From CAYTLW01 sp964438735 (lineage in GTDB: Bacteria; Myxococcota_A; UBA9042): a DNA stretch of 64,000 nucleotides. Both the position numbers and the translations under genes were made by a program. The DNA is taken from contig CAYTLW010000027.1 in NCBI GenBank assembly GCA_964438735.1, forward strand, positions 1-64,000, given 5' to 3'. Shown here piece by piece: positions 11,172 through 20,295 of this stretch. The notes under the pieces were generated by a model. That model searched no databases. It saw only the letters and a list, made by a program, of their open reading frames with translations, and had not been told where the DNA came from. Each line of letters begins with the position of its first letter. The stretch's first letter is position 1.

Positions 11172-11326
11172 GGCTCGCCTCCGCAGAGTGACTGTCGAAT
11201 CGTTCGGGAGCTGGACGCGAGTGAACGCACCGGCTCCCGCGCACCCTAACGCGCGCGAGGCCGAAAAAGCACCTCTGATCGATCGAGGAGGCCGTCAAGG
11301 CGGGGCATGCATGCCCTGCTCCGAAG

Positions 11327-13013
11327 CTACGGCGCTTTGCAGAGCTGATCGTAGTCGGAGCAGCAGTCCTTGTACTGCTTGCACTGGTCGTCGCACTGAC
11401 ACTTGGCGCCGGACTCGAACTTGCCGCATTTGCCCTTGCAGCTGCCCGACACGTTGCCGCAGTCGCTGGGGCAGGTGCTCTTCTCGTTGCCCTCGCACTT
11501 GCCGTCGCCGCACTGAGCGCCGCCGCCGTCGGTGACGCACTTGCCCTCGACGCACTTCTTGCCGTCGGCGCAGGGCTTCATGGAGCTGCACTCGGGCTGG
11601 GTGTCGGTGACGCACTTACCTTCGACGCACTTCTTGCCGCTGGCGCAGGGCTTGCTGGAGGAGCACTCCGGCGTGCTGCTGCCCGGCATGCACGGCTCGG
11701 CGCAGGTGACCAGCGTGATGGCGGCGCCAGCGCCGGCGCCTGCGGCTTCGATGCACTTGTTGCTGCAGGTCGAGCCCTGGTCATCGACCAGGCACTTGGC
11801 GGCGCAGTTGATGGCCTCGAGGCAGCCCTTGGCGGCCTTGCAGGCGGCATACTGGCTGGCGCACTTGCTCATGGCGCAGGGGATGGTCTCGCTGTACATC
11901 TCGTGGCAGTCGATGGTGCAGGTCTTGGAGTTCTCCGGCGAGGTGCACTTGCCATCGCCGCACAGGGTCGATGCTTGCTGGCAGTCGCTCGGGCAGGTGG
12001 CCGGCGTCTCGCCCTCTTCGCACTTTTCGTTGCCGCACTTGGGGCCGTCGGGCTTGCAATCGCTCGGGCAGGTGGCNNNNNNNNNNNNNNNNNNNNNNNN
12101 NNNNNNNNNNNNNNNNNNNNNNNNNNNNNNNNNNNNNNNNNNNNNNNNNNNNNNNNNNNNNNNNNNNNNNNNNNNNGCCGCACTTGGGGCCGTCGGGCTT
12201 GCAATCGCTCGGGCAGGTGGCCGCGCTCTCGCCTTCTTCGCACTTCTCGTTGCCGCACTTGGGGCCGTCGGGCTTGCAGTCAGCGGCGCAGGTCTGCGGC
12301 GTTTCGCCAGCTTCGCAGGCGCCGTTGCCGCAGACCGGGCCGGTCTTCTTGCAGTCGGCGGCGCAGGTATCCGGCGTCTCGCCCGCATCGCATTTACCGT
12401 CGCCGCAGGTGGGCTTGTTGGGATCGGGCAAGCAAGCCTGCTTCTGGCCGCAACCGAAGAGGCCGAAGAGCGCTGCGGTGGCCGCTTCGTCATCCATGGA
12501 GACCGATGGGCACTTGTCCTGGCAGGCCTCGTCCGCGCACTTGGCGCCGCAGTCGTAGGCCGCCTTGCAGGAGGGCACCGCCTGGCAGGCGGCATATTCC
12601 GTGGCGCATTTCTGCTGCAGACAGGTGGCGATCTCCGCCGGGGTCTTGGTCGTGGTGCCGCCGCCATCGGTCGTGCCGGCGTCGGTGCCCCCCGCGTCGG
12701 GCTGCACGACCGCCTGCTTCTTGCACTCGGCGATCTTCTTCAGTCCGGTATTGTCACCCGGATCGGCCACCTCGGCGCAGTACTCGCCCGAAGCGCAAGG
12801 CGCCAGGTCGGTCCAGGTCTTCTTGGTCGCGTCGCACTGCACCTTCTTGCCGGCGAAGCAGCCCTGGTTGTGCACGTCGGGATTGCAAGCCGAGTCCGGC
12901 GCGCCGCCCACCTGCTGGTTGACTGCGCCGCCACCTCCGGCGGTCGTGCCGCACGCGGCGAACAGGGGGAACATGGCCACGACGGCAAGTCGGGCGTAGA
13001 TTCGCGGGGACAT
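11327..13013 (-). CDS. Cys-rich repeat lipoprotein with C-terminal somatomedin B-like domain, interrupted by an assembly gap
   Basis: The N-terminal part starts at the ATG at 13013 with a lipoprotein signal (lipobox FAAC), then a Cys-rich region and a Thr/Gly/Asp linker. Next come repeats of about 25 residues with the pattern CGNxxCExGExxxTCxxDCKPDGPK. A run of exactly 100 N interrupts the repeats, and the reading frame on the two sides differs only because the N count is arbitrary. After the gap the same repeats continue, followed by CASGKKCVEGKCVTD-type repeats. The last 38 residues (CKGKCGKFE, CQCDDQCKQYKDCCSDY) match the eight-cysteine knot of somatomedin B domains. It is probably an extracellular, disulfide-rich surface protein. 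Its true length is unknown. Confidence 0.8.
11905..12425 (-). repeat. Tandem 75-nt coding repeats flanking the assembly gap
   Basis: Repeats of about 75 nt (25 codons) encode CGNEKCEEGE-type units. The copies adjoining the gap on both sides are nearly identical at DNA level, which explains why assembly failed here. The true copy number is unknown. Confidence 0.8.
12077..12176. other. Assembly gap, 100 N
   Basis: Exactly 100 unknown bases, a conventional scaffold-gap placeholder, inside the Cys-rich repeat gene. The real gap size is unknown and need not preserve the reading frame. Confidence 0.95.
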
Positions 13014-13173
13014 GGTGGCTCCAAATCAGATGTGGCTGGCGCGAAAAAGCGGCTGCAGGGTACTCGCCAGGGGCGACGATGCAAGCACGAATTCCGCGCC
13101 CTTCAAAGCAAACTCGCCCGTCATGGCGCCTTCGCGCTAGGATGCGCCGGCCGCGAGGACGGCCGGGGGAGCC

Positions 13174-13860
13174 ATGACCGACAGCAATCTGTTGCTCTTC
13201 GACGCCGACGATACGTTGTGGGAGAGCGGCCTTTTCTTTCGCCGCGCCGCCGAGGATTTCGTTCGCCTGCTGGTCGGTCTCGGCTTTGACGCTCAAGAGA
13301 TGACCGCCCTGGTTCATCGGCGTGATATCGAGCGACTCAGTGTGACCGGTTATGGCGCCGAACCCTACATCGACACGCTGCAACACGTGCTGGCAGAGGT
13401 GAGCCCGTCACCGCCCGACTTCGCTCGCGCCGCCCTGGACGACATCGCCCGCGCCCTGCTGGATCACCCCATGTTGCCCCACGAGGGCGTGATTGAGACC
13501 CTGGATACGCTCGCTGCACAGGGCCGGACCATGGTGGTCTGGACCCTCGGACAGCCCGGTCACCAGGGCGACAAGCTGGCCCGCTGCGGCTTCAGCGATC
13601 GCTTCGAGCGGGCCTTCATCGTGCCTGCCAAGTCCGCGGCCACGCTGCAGGGCGCGCTGGACGAGTTCGGCGTGCCGGCGGCCCGAACCACCGTCATCGG
13701 CAACAGCCCACGCTCGGACATCAACCCCGCGCTGGCGGTGGGCGCGCGCGCCATCTGGATTCCCGACGACAACCCGTGGGTCGCCGAGCATCAGCCCTTT
13801 GAGCGGCCAGAGGATGTGACCCGCCTGGAGCGATTCGCGGACTTGCTGGGCGTTGTCTGA
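13174..13860 (+). CDS. HAD-family hydrolase
   Basis: A 228-residue haloacid dehalogenase superfamily phosphatase or hydrolase. Motif I is LLFDADDTLWES (nucleophile Asp plus acid/base Asp two residues on). The helical cap follows (about residues 20-95). Motif II/III regions are MVVWTLGQPGHQGDKL and FIVPAKSAATL, and motif IV is VIGNSPRSDINPALAVG. The final stretch (IWIPDDNPWVAEHQPF) is typical of the YfnB/phosphoglycolate phosphatase-like group. The ATG at 13174 follows a GGGGGA Shine-Dalgarno sequence. A 7-bp hairpin (13147-13166, CCGGCCG arms) abuts that site. It converges on purU with only 6 nt between the genes. Confidence 0.88.
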   Translation: MTDSNLLLFDADDTLWESGLFFRRAAEDFVRLLVGLGFDAQEMTALVHRRDIERLSVTGYGAEPYIDTLQHVLAEVSPSPPDFARAALDDIARALLDHPMLPHEGVIETLDTLAAQGRTMVVWTLGQPGHQGDKLARCGFSDRFERAFIVPAKSAATLQGALDEFGVPAARTTVIGNSPRSDINPALAVGARAIWIPDDNPWVAEHQPFERPEDVTRLERFADLLGVV

Positions 13861-13866
13861 GCCGAA

Positions 13867-14724
13867 CTACAGCACCACCGTGCGCCGCCCGTTCACCAGC
13901 ACGCGATGCTCGACGTGGTAGCGGATCGCCCGCGCCAGGACCACCGACTCGATATCGCGCCCCACCGCGGCCAGCTCCCGGGCGTTGCTGCGGTGGTCGA
14001 CCCGCTCGACGGCCTGCTCGATGATGGGGCCCTCGTCCAGATCGGCGGTGACGTAGTGGGCGGTGGCGCCGATGAGTTTGACGCCCGCCTCGTAGGCCTG
14101 GTGGTAGGGCCGGGCGCCCTTGAAGCCTGGCAGGAAGCTGTGGTGGATGTTGATGCAGCGACCGGCCAGGCGTTCGCAGAGCCAGGGAGAGAGCACCTGC
14201 ATGTAGCGCGCCAGCACCACCAGGTCGATCTTCTCATCCTTGACCAGCCGCCAGATCGCCTCCTCCTGCTCGCGTCGATTGTCCTTGTTCACCGGCAGGT
14301 GATGGAAAGGCACGTCGTGGAAGCGGGCCTCCGGCGCAAAGGTCGGGTGATTGGAGACGATGGCAGCGATCTCCACCTTCAGGTGACCCATGCGGGCTCG
14401 GTAGAGGATGTCGTTGAGGCAGTGACCGGTCTTGGAGACCAGCAACAGCAGGCGCGGCCGGCGGGCGGCGTCGTGCACGGCAAAACGCATTTCGAAGCGC
14501 GCCGCCACGTGTGCGAATGCGTCGGAGAAGTCGGCCCGCTTGTCCTCGTCCTGGGTTGGATGAAAGACCGTGCGCATGAAGAAGCGGTCGGTGCCCGGCT
14601 CGCGGTGGTGCGCTGACTCAACGATGAAGCATTGCCGGTCGGCCAGGAAGGTGGACACCGCGGCGACGATGCCCGTTCGGTCGGGGCAGCTGGCCTTCAA
14701 TACCCAGGTCGTACGCTTGGCCAT
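13867..14724 (-). CDS. purU: Formyltetrahydrofolate deformylase
   Basis: A 285-residue enzyme hydrolysing 10-formyltetrahydrofolate to formate and tetrahydrofolate, supplying formate for purine synthesis and balancing the one-carbon pool. An N-terminal ACT domain (WVLKASCPDRTGIVAAVSTF, residues 7-85) precedes the formyltransferase fold. The fold carries the catalytic NIHHSFLPGFKGARPYHQA segment and GATAHYVTADLDEGPIIEQ. The length fits the family exactly. It lies 3 nt after the lipoprotein gene and is the last gene of the MlaC/RND operon, an odd metabolic partner for envelope-transport genes. Confidence 0.96.
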   Translation of the reverse strand: MAKRTTWVLKASCPDRTGIVAAVSTFLADRQCFIVESAHHREPGTDRFFMRTVFHPTQDEDKRADFSDAFAHVAARFEMRFAVHDAARRPRLLLLVSKTGHCLNDILYRARMGHLKVEIAAIVSNHPTFAPEARFHDVPFHHLPVNKDNRREQEEAIWRLVKDEKIDLVVLARYMQVLSPWLCERLAGRCINIHHSFLPGFKGARPYHQAYEAGVKLIGATAHYVTADLDEGPIIEQAVERVDHRSNARELAAVGRDIESVVLARAIRYHVEHRVLVNGRRTVVL

Positions 14725-14727
14725 GCC

Positions 14728-15357
14728 CTACTCCAGGTCGATCTTGTCGTCGATGTCGCGATCCCGGGTCAGCTTGGGTCGCGGGAGCGTGGCCAGGACC
14801 TGGCGCAGCAGGCGGAACGTTGGGGCCACGTGGGACGTGACCGAGGCGCCAAGTTCGGCGCTGTAGCGGCGCGTGACCTGCGTGAGTTCGTCGTCATTGG
14901 ACGCCCAGGTGCCGGCGCCTCTGGCCGACCAGATGGTCTCGCCATCGACACAGCGACTCAGTCGAGCGCGCACCGACACCTCGATCTCGTCGCCATCGGG
15001 GCGGCTGGTTGGCTGCAGGTGGAGCACACCCTGCACCGGCCCGATGCAGTGCTCGGTGCCCGCTGTCGCCGCCGCCGGCAGCTGCACCGCGGCGACCGCC
15101 GGCGTGGCCAGAAAGTCCCGATGGTGGTTCGCGTAGCGCTGTGCGATGAGGCTCCACAACTTGCCGATGGCGACCTGGCCCTGTGGGGATGGCGCCGTCA
15201 CGACCGCGATGCGTACGGTACGGGTGCGGTCGACCTGCTGGTAATCCGGTCGCGTATGTACCTGCTGGACTGCAGAACAGGCCCCCAGCACAAGGCCGAG
15301 TACGAGCACCACCGCGGCCGGGCCCAGGTGGCCCCATCGTGTGCGCAGCTTCGTCAT
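14728..15357 (-). CDS. Lipoprotein, resembles the MXAN_6521/LA_1396 family
   Basis: A 209-residue predicted lipoprotein (signal residues 1-26, lipobox LGAC, Cys27). The mature part has a beta-rich pattern with RIAVVTAPSPQGQ near residue 50 and a helical C-terminus. The start overlaps the stop of the RND gene by 4 nt (ATGA), so the two are probably translationally coupled. Lipoproteins of this kind are found beside RND/MMPL transporters in Myxococcus and Leptospira; I base the family name on this context and general appearance, not on a search. A role as a periplasmic or outer-membrane partner of the transporter is inferred. Confidence 0.7.
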   Translation of the reverse strand: MTKLRTRWGHLGPAAVVLVLGLVLGACSAVQQVHTRPDYQQVDRTRTVRIAVVTAPSPQGQVAIGKLWSLIAQRYANHHRDFLATPAVAAVQLPAAATAGTEHCIGPVQGVLHLQPTSRPDGDEIEVSVRARLSRCVDGETIWSARGAGTWASNDDELTQVTRRYSAELGASVTSHVAPTFRLLRQVLATLPRPKLTRDRDIDDKIDLE

Positions 15358-17840
15358 GGCGCCGCAGCCTTGCGTTGGCGGCGATCGTGGAGCAACTGCA
15401 GCAGCGCCGGCATGACCAGGAAGGTGACGATGAGGGTCGCCGTCATGCCGAAGCAGGCCAGCATCCCCATGGACTTCAAACCGCGATGGGAGGCCGCCAA
15501 CAGCGCTGCCCAGCCGGCCAGGGTGGTCAGGGTCGAGCAGGCCACCGCGGTGCCGACCGAACGCAGGGCCTCCATGGCGCTGGAGCCCTCGCGATAGCGG
15601 TGGATCAGGTAGACCCCATGGGACAGGCCGTAGCCCAGCACAATCGGGAACACGACCACGTTCATGAAGTTCAGCTGCAGGCCGAGTTGGGCCATGGCGC
15701 CGAGCATCATGCCGACCCCGAGCAGCAGGGGCAGCAGGGCCACCGCGGTCGCCCTCGGCGAACGCAGGTCGACCAGCAGCACCAGCAGCAGCAGGATGGC
15801 CGTCAGGACCACCGAGAACTTGCCGTCATAGAGCACGATGCGGGCCAGCTTGGCGAACAGAATCGGCGCGCCGGCGGCGTTGTAGGTGCCGCCATCGCCC
15901 GCTTCGATGCGCTCCACCTCGTCGGCGAACCTGAGCATCTGCTTGCCATCCCACAGGTCCACCACAGGGTAGATGAAGGTGAGGTAGCCGCGGTTTTCGG
16001 GGCGGGCGGTGGGCAGGCTGATGAACATCTGACGGAGGTGTTCTGGGATGCCCTCGAGCCCGTAGGGTTTGGCCTTGAGGTGGCGCATGGCCTGATCCCA
16101 CTTGTCGTCGTATTCTGGCGGCAGGCTCTCGCGATCGATCTCGGCCAGCTCCTTGATCCACTCCTGCAGCGCTGCATAGTTCCGCTTCTGCTGTTCTGCC
16201 GGCGGCAGGGCGGTGAACAGAGAGACCACCTGGTCGACGGTCGAGAAGCGGACCCGGTCATGGGGCACGAAGACGTCATAGACGGCCTTGGTGGCCTCGA
16301 TGGTCGGCCTGTAGACGGCGACCGGATCGGCGCTGATCTGGTAGCGCGCGTTGATCTCATCCTGCAGCATGACCGATGGCTGATCCTCGACCATCAGCGC
16401 GCGGGTGTTGTACTCGAAGCGCACCTCCGGTGCCCGCGAGGTCAACGCCAGCGCGGCGACCACCGCCACCACCAGGACCAACGCAGCCCGCGGGAAACGT
16501 CTCGCCTTGCCGCTGTCGCTGCCCGACGGCAGCACGCCACCGATCAGCCGGCGCGCCGCACCGGGCCAGCGACGATCGATGAGCAGGAGCCAGACCGGAA
16601 CCCACAGGTACAGGGTCGTGCCGATGATCAGCACGCCCATACCGGCCAGCAGGCCGAATTGCGAAAAGCCCGCAAACTCTGAAAACAACAGGGAGAAGAA
16701 CGCGGCCGAGGTGCCCACGCCGGAGACCAGTGAGGCGACGCCGCTGTGTCGTACAGTCTCGCGAAGGGAGTCCGGCAACGGACGGCCGGAGTCCAACTCT
16801 TCGCTCAGGCGCACCACCAGGTGGATGCCGAAGTCGATGCCCACGCCCATCAAGATGCCCGCCAGGATGCCGGTAATCATGTTGAGCTGACCGATAGCCG
16901 CGGCGGCGAATCCCAAGGTGAAGAGCACGCCCAGGAGCAGCCCGGTGATGACCAGGACTACCGCCGCAAATCGCCGGCGGAAGAAGGCCAGCAGCACGAT
17001 GAAGACACCGGCAAGGGCCAGCCCGCTGACCGGCACCAGGGACTTCTTCATCTCGTAGGAGTCGTCGTAGTTGGTCTGGTAGGAACCGGCAAAGCCGTAC
17101 TCGATGACCTTGCCGTCGGCATCCGGGGCGCGGCTGTATTCCTCGACCAGGCGGGCGCCTTGCTTGTTGGTCTCACTGTATTTGCCCAGCCACACCCGGA
17201 CGGCATCCACCAGCTCGCCGGTCTGCTCGAGCTGGTTGCTGTCCCAGCGCGGCTTGATCAGCAGCAGCAGCATCTGCCGATCCTGGCTGATGTAGTAGTC
17301 GTCGACGATGCTCTTCTTGCCGACGCGGGTGTACTTGTCGACGATGTCGTCGGTCTTCAACTCCACCGGCGGCGTGGGCCTGATCTCGACGTAGAAGGGG
17401 CTCGCCCGCTTGATGACGTCGCGCAGCTTGGCCATCACCCGCCGGCGCAGCTCCTGCAAGTCCGCGGTGTCCATGAAGAGGGCTGCGTTGTCGCGCAGGA
17501 ACTCGGTCGGCACCTTGTAGGTGACCGCCCGCACGTGATCCTTCTGCCCCATGAGGTAGGTCGCCACGTCGTCCGACGTGGCCTTGAGCAGCTTCTCATC
17601 GCTGCCCCGCAGGGCCAGGATCAGGTGACCCGCGCCGCCGATCATATCGACCACTCGCTTGACGTCTTTGACCTGTCGCAGGTCCTGGCTGATCAGGTCC
17701 AGCTGGTTGGTATTGATGGTCAGTTGGCTGGCGCCCCAGCCCGACGCGGTGCCCAGGATCACCAGGATCGCCAGCAGCGTGCCCGGTCGGGCCGTCATCA
17801 GGGCGAGCAGGCGGTCGAAGATGGTACGAAGCAGGGTCAT
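15354..17840 (-). CDS. MMPL/RND-family transporter (HpnN-like)
   Basis: An 828-residue RND protein of the MMPL/sterol-sensing type. TM1 (about 18-38) is followed by a large periplasmic domain (TINTNQLDLISQDLRQVKD onwards). A block of five or six helices (about 270-430) includes GILMGVGIDFGIHLVVRLSEEL. A second periplasmic domain and a second helix block (about 680-815) follow, with VVFPIVLGYGLSHGVYLIHRYREG. The pseudo-twofold layout and the GIDFGIH-type motif are typical of lipid and hopanoid exporters such as HpnN. It follows a MlaC-like gene by 12 nt and overlaps the lipoprotein gene, supporting a lipid-trafficking system at the outer membrane. Confidence 0.88.
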   Translation of the reverse strand: MTLLRTIFDRLLALMTARPGTLLAILVILGTASGWGASQLTINTNQLDLISQDLRQVKDVKRVVDMIGGAGHLILALRGSDEKLLKATSDDVATYLMGQKDHVRAVTYKVPTEFLRDNAALFMDTADLQELRRRVMAKLRDVIKRASPFYVEIRPTPPVELKTDDIVDKYTRVGKKSIVDDYYISQDRQMLLLLIKPRWDSNQLEQTGELVDAVRVWLGKYSETNKQGARLVEEYSRAPDADGKVIEYGFAGSYQTNYDDSYEMKKSLVPVSGLALAGVFIVLLAFFRRRFAAVVLVITGLLLGVLFTLGFAAAAIGQLNMITGILAGILMGVGIDFGIHLVVRLSEELDSGRPLPDSLRETVRHSGVASLVSGVGTSAAFFSLLFSEFAGFSQFGLLAGMGVLIIGTTLYLWVPVWLLLIDRRWPGAARRLIGGVLPSGSDSGKARRFPRAALVLVVAVVAALALTSRAPEVRFEYNTRALMVEDQPSVMLQDEINARYQISADPVAVYRPTIEATKAVYDVFVPHDRVRFSTVDQVVSLFTALPPAEQQKRNYAALQEWIKELAEIDRESLPPEYDDKWDQAMRHLKAKPYGLEGIPEHLRQMFISLPTARPENRGYLTFIYPVVDLWDGKQMLRFADEVERIEAGDGGTYNAAGAPILFAKLARIVLYDGKFSVVLTAILLLLVLLVDLRSPRATAVALLPLLLGVGMMLGAMAQLGLQLNFMNVVVFPIVLGYGLSHGVYLIHRYREGSSAMEALRSVGTAVACSTLTTLAGWAALLAASHRGLKSMGMLACFGMTATLIVTFLVMPALLQLLHDRRQRKAAAP

Positions 17841-17852
17841 TCAGGCGGGGGC

Positions 17853-18473
17853 CTACTTCTTGCGCAGCTGGGCCAGGCGTTTGCGGAGCAGGTCCAGCAA
17901 TTTGGTCATGCCGCCTTCAGCCAGGATCGGGCGGATCTGGTCATTGCGGATGTTGGTCAACATGGATTTGTCGCCCTTGACCGTGACATCCACCACGCGC
18001 CACTGGCCGTCGCTGCGATGCATGTCGTAGGTGGCGCGAATCTCCTGCTTCTTCATGGGATGCAGGATGACGATGGTGGAGCCGATGCGGGCCGTGTCGC
18101 CTTTCACCGTGGGCTTGGCGTAGAGCACGGTCTCGAGCTTCTCGAAGTTCTTGCGGATGCGGGGGAAGGCCACGGCGCCAAAGAGCCCGTGGAAGAGCTT
18201 GATGAACTCGGTTCGCTGGGCTGCGGTGGCAGCGTCATGGGCCTTGCCGAGCAGAAAGCGGGCCTGGGCGGGGCCGTCGAGCTGCTTCAGCGCGCGGTCG
18301 TCCTTGTTGTAGCGCACCGAGGCGATGAGCCGCTTGATGGGTTTATCTGGCGGCGCCGGGGCGGCGGCGGGCGCAGCCTTGGCGCGACGCTTCTTGGCCG
18401 CGCTCGCGGGCGACGAAGACAGGACCAGCAGGCCGGCACAGAGGGTCAGGGCGAGCAGCGTTCGTGGGTGCAT
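17853..18473 (-). CDS. MlaC/Ttg2D-like periplasmic phospholipid-binding protein
   Basis: A 206-residue exported protein. A signal peptide (residues 1-25, ending SPASA-AKK) is followed by a basic Ala/Pro linker and the MlaC-type domain. That domain includes RTEFIKLFHGLFGAVAFPRI and the strand-rich part VLHPMKKQEIRATYDMHRSDGQWRVVDVTV. MlaC proteins ferry phospholipids across the periplasm, and HpnM is the relative that travels with HpnN. Here it is the first gene of an operon with the HpnN-like RND protein, a lipoprotein and purU. The ABC components MlaFED are not in the window. Confidence 0.85.
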   Translation of the reverse strand: MHPRTLLALTLCAGLLVLSSSPASAAKKRRAKAAPAAAPAPPDKPIKRLIASVRYNKDDRALKQLDGPAQARFLLGKAHDAATAAQRTEFIKLFHGLFGAVAFPRIRKNFEKLETVLYAKPTVKGDTARIGSTIVILHPMKKQEIRATYDMHRSDGQWRVVDVTVKGDKSMLTNIRNDQIRPILAEGGMTKLLDLLRKRLAQLRKK

Positions 18474-18598
18474 TGTTGACTCCGGCAGCGCTCAGCGACG
18501 ACGCGCGTTACACGGCATGTGAACGCGGCAGGGGCTGCCGGAGGCTAGGAACGCGTTGGCGACCTGTCAATTCGATGGCTGGATTGCCGGCGGCCGCT

Positions 18599-19684
18599 TC
18601 AGCGGGAGGGCCACTGGATCGCGCCACCCAGACGACCATGGAGCTTGTACACGGCCTCGGCGACGGAGACCGATGGCCGCTGCGGATCCCAGTCCACGGA
18701 TACGGACGCCACAGCGCAGCCCTTCTCGGCAGAGTAGAGGGTCAAGCCCAGGCGCAGCCGGCCCTTGCCGTAGACCGTGGCCTCCAGCAGGGAGTTGGCC
18801 GGCAGCGCACGCCCAGCCTGGCAGCGTGTGCCGGCGGCGTAGGACAGGCCCGATGAGCGCTTGCGAATCTCGGCCAGCCGACGGGCCATGCCCTGGTCGC
18901 TGACGACCTGCAGCTTGCCACCCTCGACCAACTTATCGCGCAGCAGGCGGGCCACTGTGGGGCCGTGGGTACCGGTGGCGCTGATTTCGACCCGTGGCGT
19001 GGTCGTCAGGAAGTCCTTGACCGCCCGCTCCACGTTGTCCACGTGGCCATCCCCCACCAGCAGGTCGCCACGCCACGACCAGAGGAAGGCCGAAGGCAGG
19101 CGGGTGCCGACGCCCAGCTGACCCGCGATTCGGCCATCGGCATCGCAGACCATCTCGTCGGGATTCCAACCTGGATTCATGCAGCGGCCGTCGGGATCCT
19201 GCGTATTGACCACCACCAGACGAAGCCCCTGGCGCCGGTAGCGCTCGTGCAGGGCGCGCCAGCGCGGCACCGCCTCCATGCACGGTTTGCACCAGGTGGC
19301 GTAGAACTCCACGGCGACCAGCTGCACACCCGGCCGGGCGAGCCAGGGCCGCAGATCGAGTCCGCTGCGGGCCTGCGGTTGTGCCGTGCGAACGGGTGCT
19401 GTGCGTGCCGGTGCCGTGCGGGTGGGCGCTCTCCGTGCCGGCGCTGTCGGTGGTGGCGCCGTGACCTTGCGGGGGGGCCGGGTCGGTGGGCGGCTGGAGG
19501 GTGTGACCGGTCCGTCGCGGGCGACGATGGGCGATGGGATGGCACGCCAGGCGCGATCTTCACGGGCCTGCTCGTCGATGACCCGCAGAGAGTAGTTACA
19601 GCCCGTCGCCACAACTGTCGTCGCGCCGAGCACCACCGCCAGGAAGACGCGGCCGGCCGTTGAACCCGGGGCCAGGCGCTTCAT
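18599..19684 (-). CDS. Thioredoxin-like lipoprotein with a paralogous C-terminal domain
   Basis: A 361-residue protein. The ATG at 19684 overlaps the previous stop (ATGA) and begins a lipoprotein signal (lipobox ATGC, Cys29). Residues 50-105 are Pro/Arg/Thr-rich linker. A thioredoxin-like fold follows with CKPC at 132-135 (VEFYATWCKPCMEAVPRW) and a cis-Pro region at RLPSAFLWSW. The last 130 residues form a second domain with conserved Cys. Both domains align with residues 45-290 of the DGR target protein at 39571-41919, so these are paralogues. It probably acts in periplasmic thiol redox chemistry. It is the last gene of a cluster with the VKOR-DsbA fusion. Confidence 0.85.
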   Translation of the reverse strand: MKRLAPGSTAGRVFLAVVLGATTVVATGCNYSLRVIDEQAREDRAWRAIPSPIVARDGPVTPSSRPPTRPPRKVTAPPPTAPARRAPTRTAPARTAPVRTAQPQARSGLDLRPWLARPGVQLVAVEFYATWCKPCMEAVPRWRALHERYRRQGLRLVVVNTQDPDGRCMNPGWNPDEMVCDADGRIAGQLGVGTRLPSAFLWSWRGDLLVGDGHVDNVERAVKDFLTTTPRVEISATGTHGPTVARLLRDKLVEGGKLQVVSDQGMARRLAEIRKRSSGLSYAAGTRCQAGRALPANSLLEATVYGKGRLRLGLTLYSAEKGCAVASVSVDWDPQRPSVSVAEAVYKLHGRLGGAIQWPSR

Positions 19685-20295
19685 GGTTGGGCCGCCGTCA
19701 TGTCGCAGATGCTGGCCGAGAGCTTGCTCAGCGCCTTCTGGGACGCAGAGAGCAGCAACGCCTCGTAGGTGCCCTGGGTCTGCAGCACGAAGATCCCCGA
19801 GTCCCTGGACTGTCCCTTGATGCGTCGCGCCAGCCAGCGATTGCCGTCCAGGCGCAGTTGCCCCTCGATCAGGGCCTGTCCGACGATGCGCACCTCGGTG
19901 AATCCCATCAACGGTTCGACGTAGAGCTGCTCCACGCGCACGTTCAATGCCAGGGGATCGGTCGGTGTGGGCCGCCGTTGCTCGACGCGGTAGCCAGCGG
20001 CCTCGAGCTCGGTGACCAGGGCGCCGCGCAGCCACTTCATCGGCCCGGCGGCATCGCCCAGGTAGACGCTCGCCGATTCCCAGCCGTAGGCGTTCTTCTT
20101 CATGCCCACGCGGCGGCGCTCCGGTCGCTCGTCGACCAGGCGATCCAGGACCAGCGGGTGATCCCCACGCACGCAGCGCTGCGTCGTGGTGGCATAGGTG
20201 GGCTTGAGGTTCACATCGGTCAGCGCACAACCGCCGCCCAGGACAATGCCGGCCGCGGCCAGTAGCAGGTACCGTCTGGCGTTATGCCGTCCCAT
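19681..20295 (-). CDS. YajG-like lipoprotein
   Basis: A 204-residue predicted lipoprotein (lipobox GGGC). The ATG at 20295 overlaps the upstream stop by one base (TGATG); a GTG one codon earlier is possible. The mature protein has the plan of small outer-membrane lipoproteins of the YajG type: a short beta-rich region with LVLDRLVDERPERRRVGMKK, a helix LRGALVTELEAAGYRV, then LALNVRVEQLYVEPLMG and a closing amphipathic helix. The family assignment is by pattern only. Overlaps on both sides place it in one operon with the fusion protein and the thioredoxin lipoprotein. Confidence 0.6.
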   Translation of the reverse strand: MGRHNARRYLLLAAAGIVLGGGCALTDVNLKPTYATTTQRCVRGDHPLVLDRLVDERPERRRVGMKKNAYGWESASVYLGDAAGPMKWLRGALVTELEAAGYRVEQRRPTPTDPLALNVRVEQLYVEPLMGFTEVRIVGQALIEGQLRLDGNRWLARRIKGQSRDSGIFVLQTQGTYEALLLSASQKALSKLSASICDMTAAQP

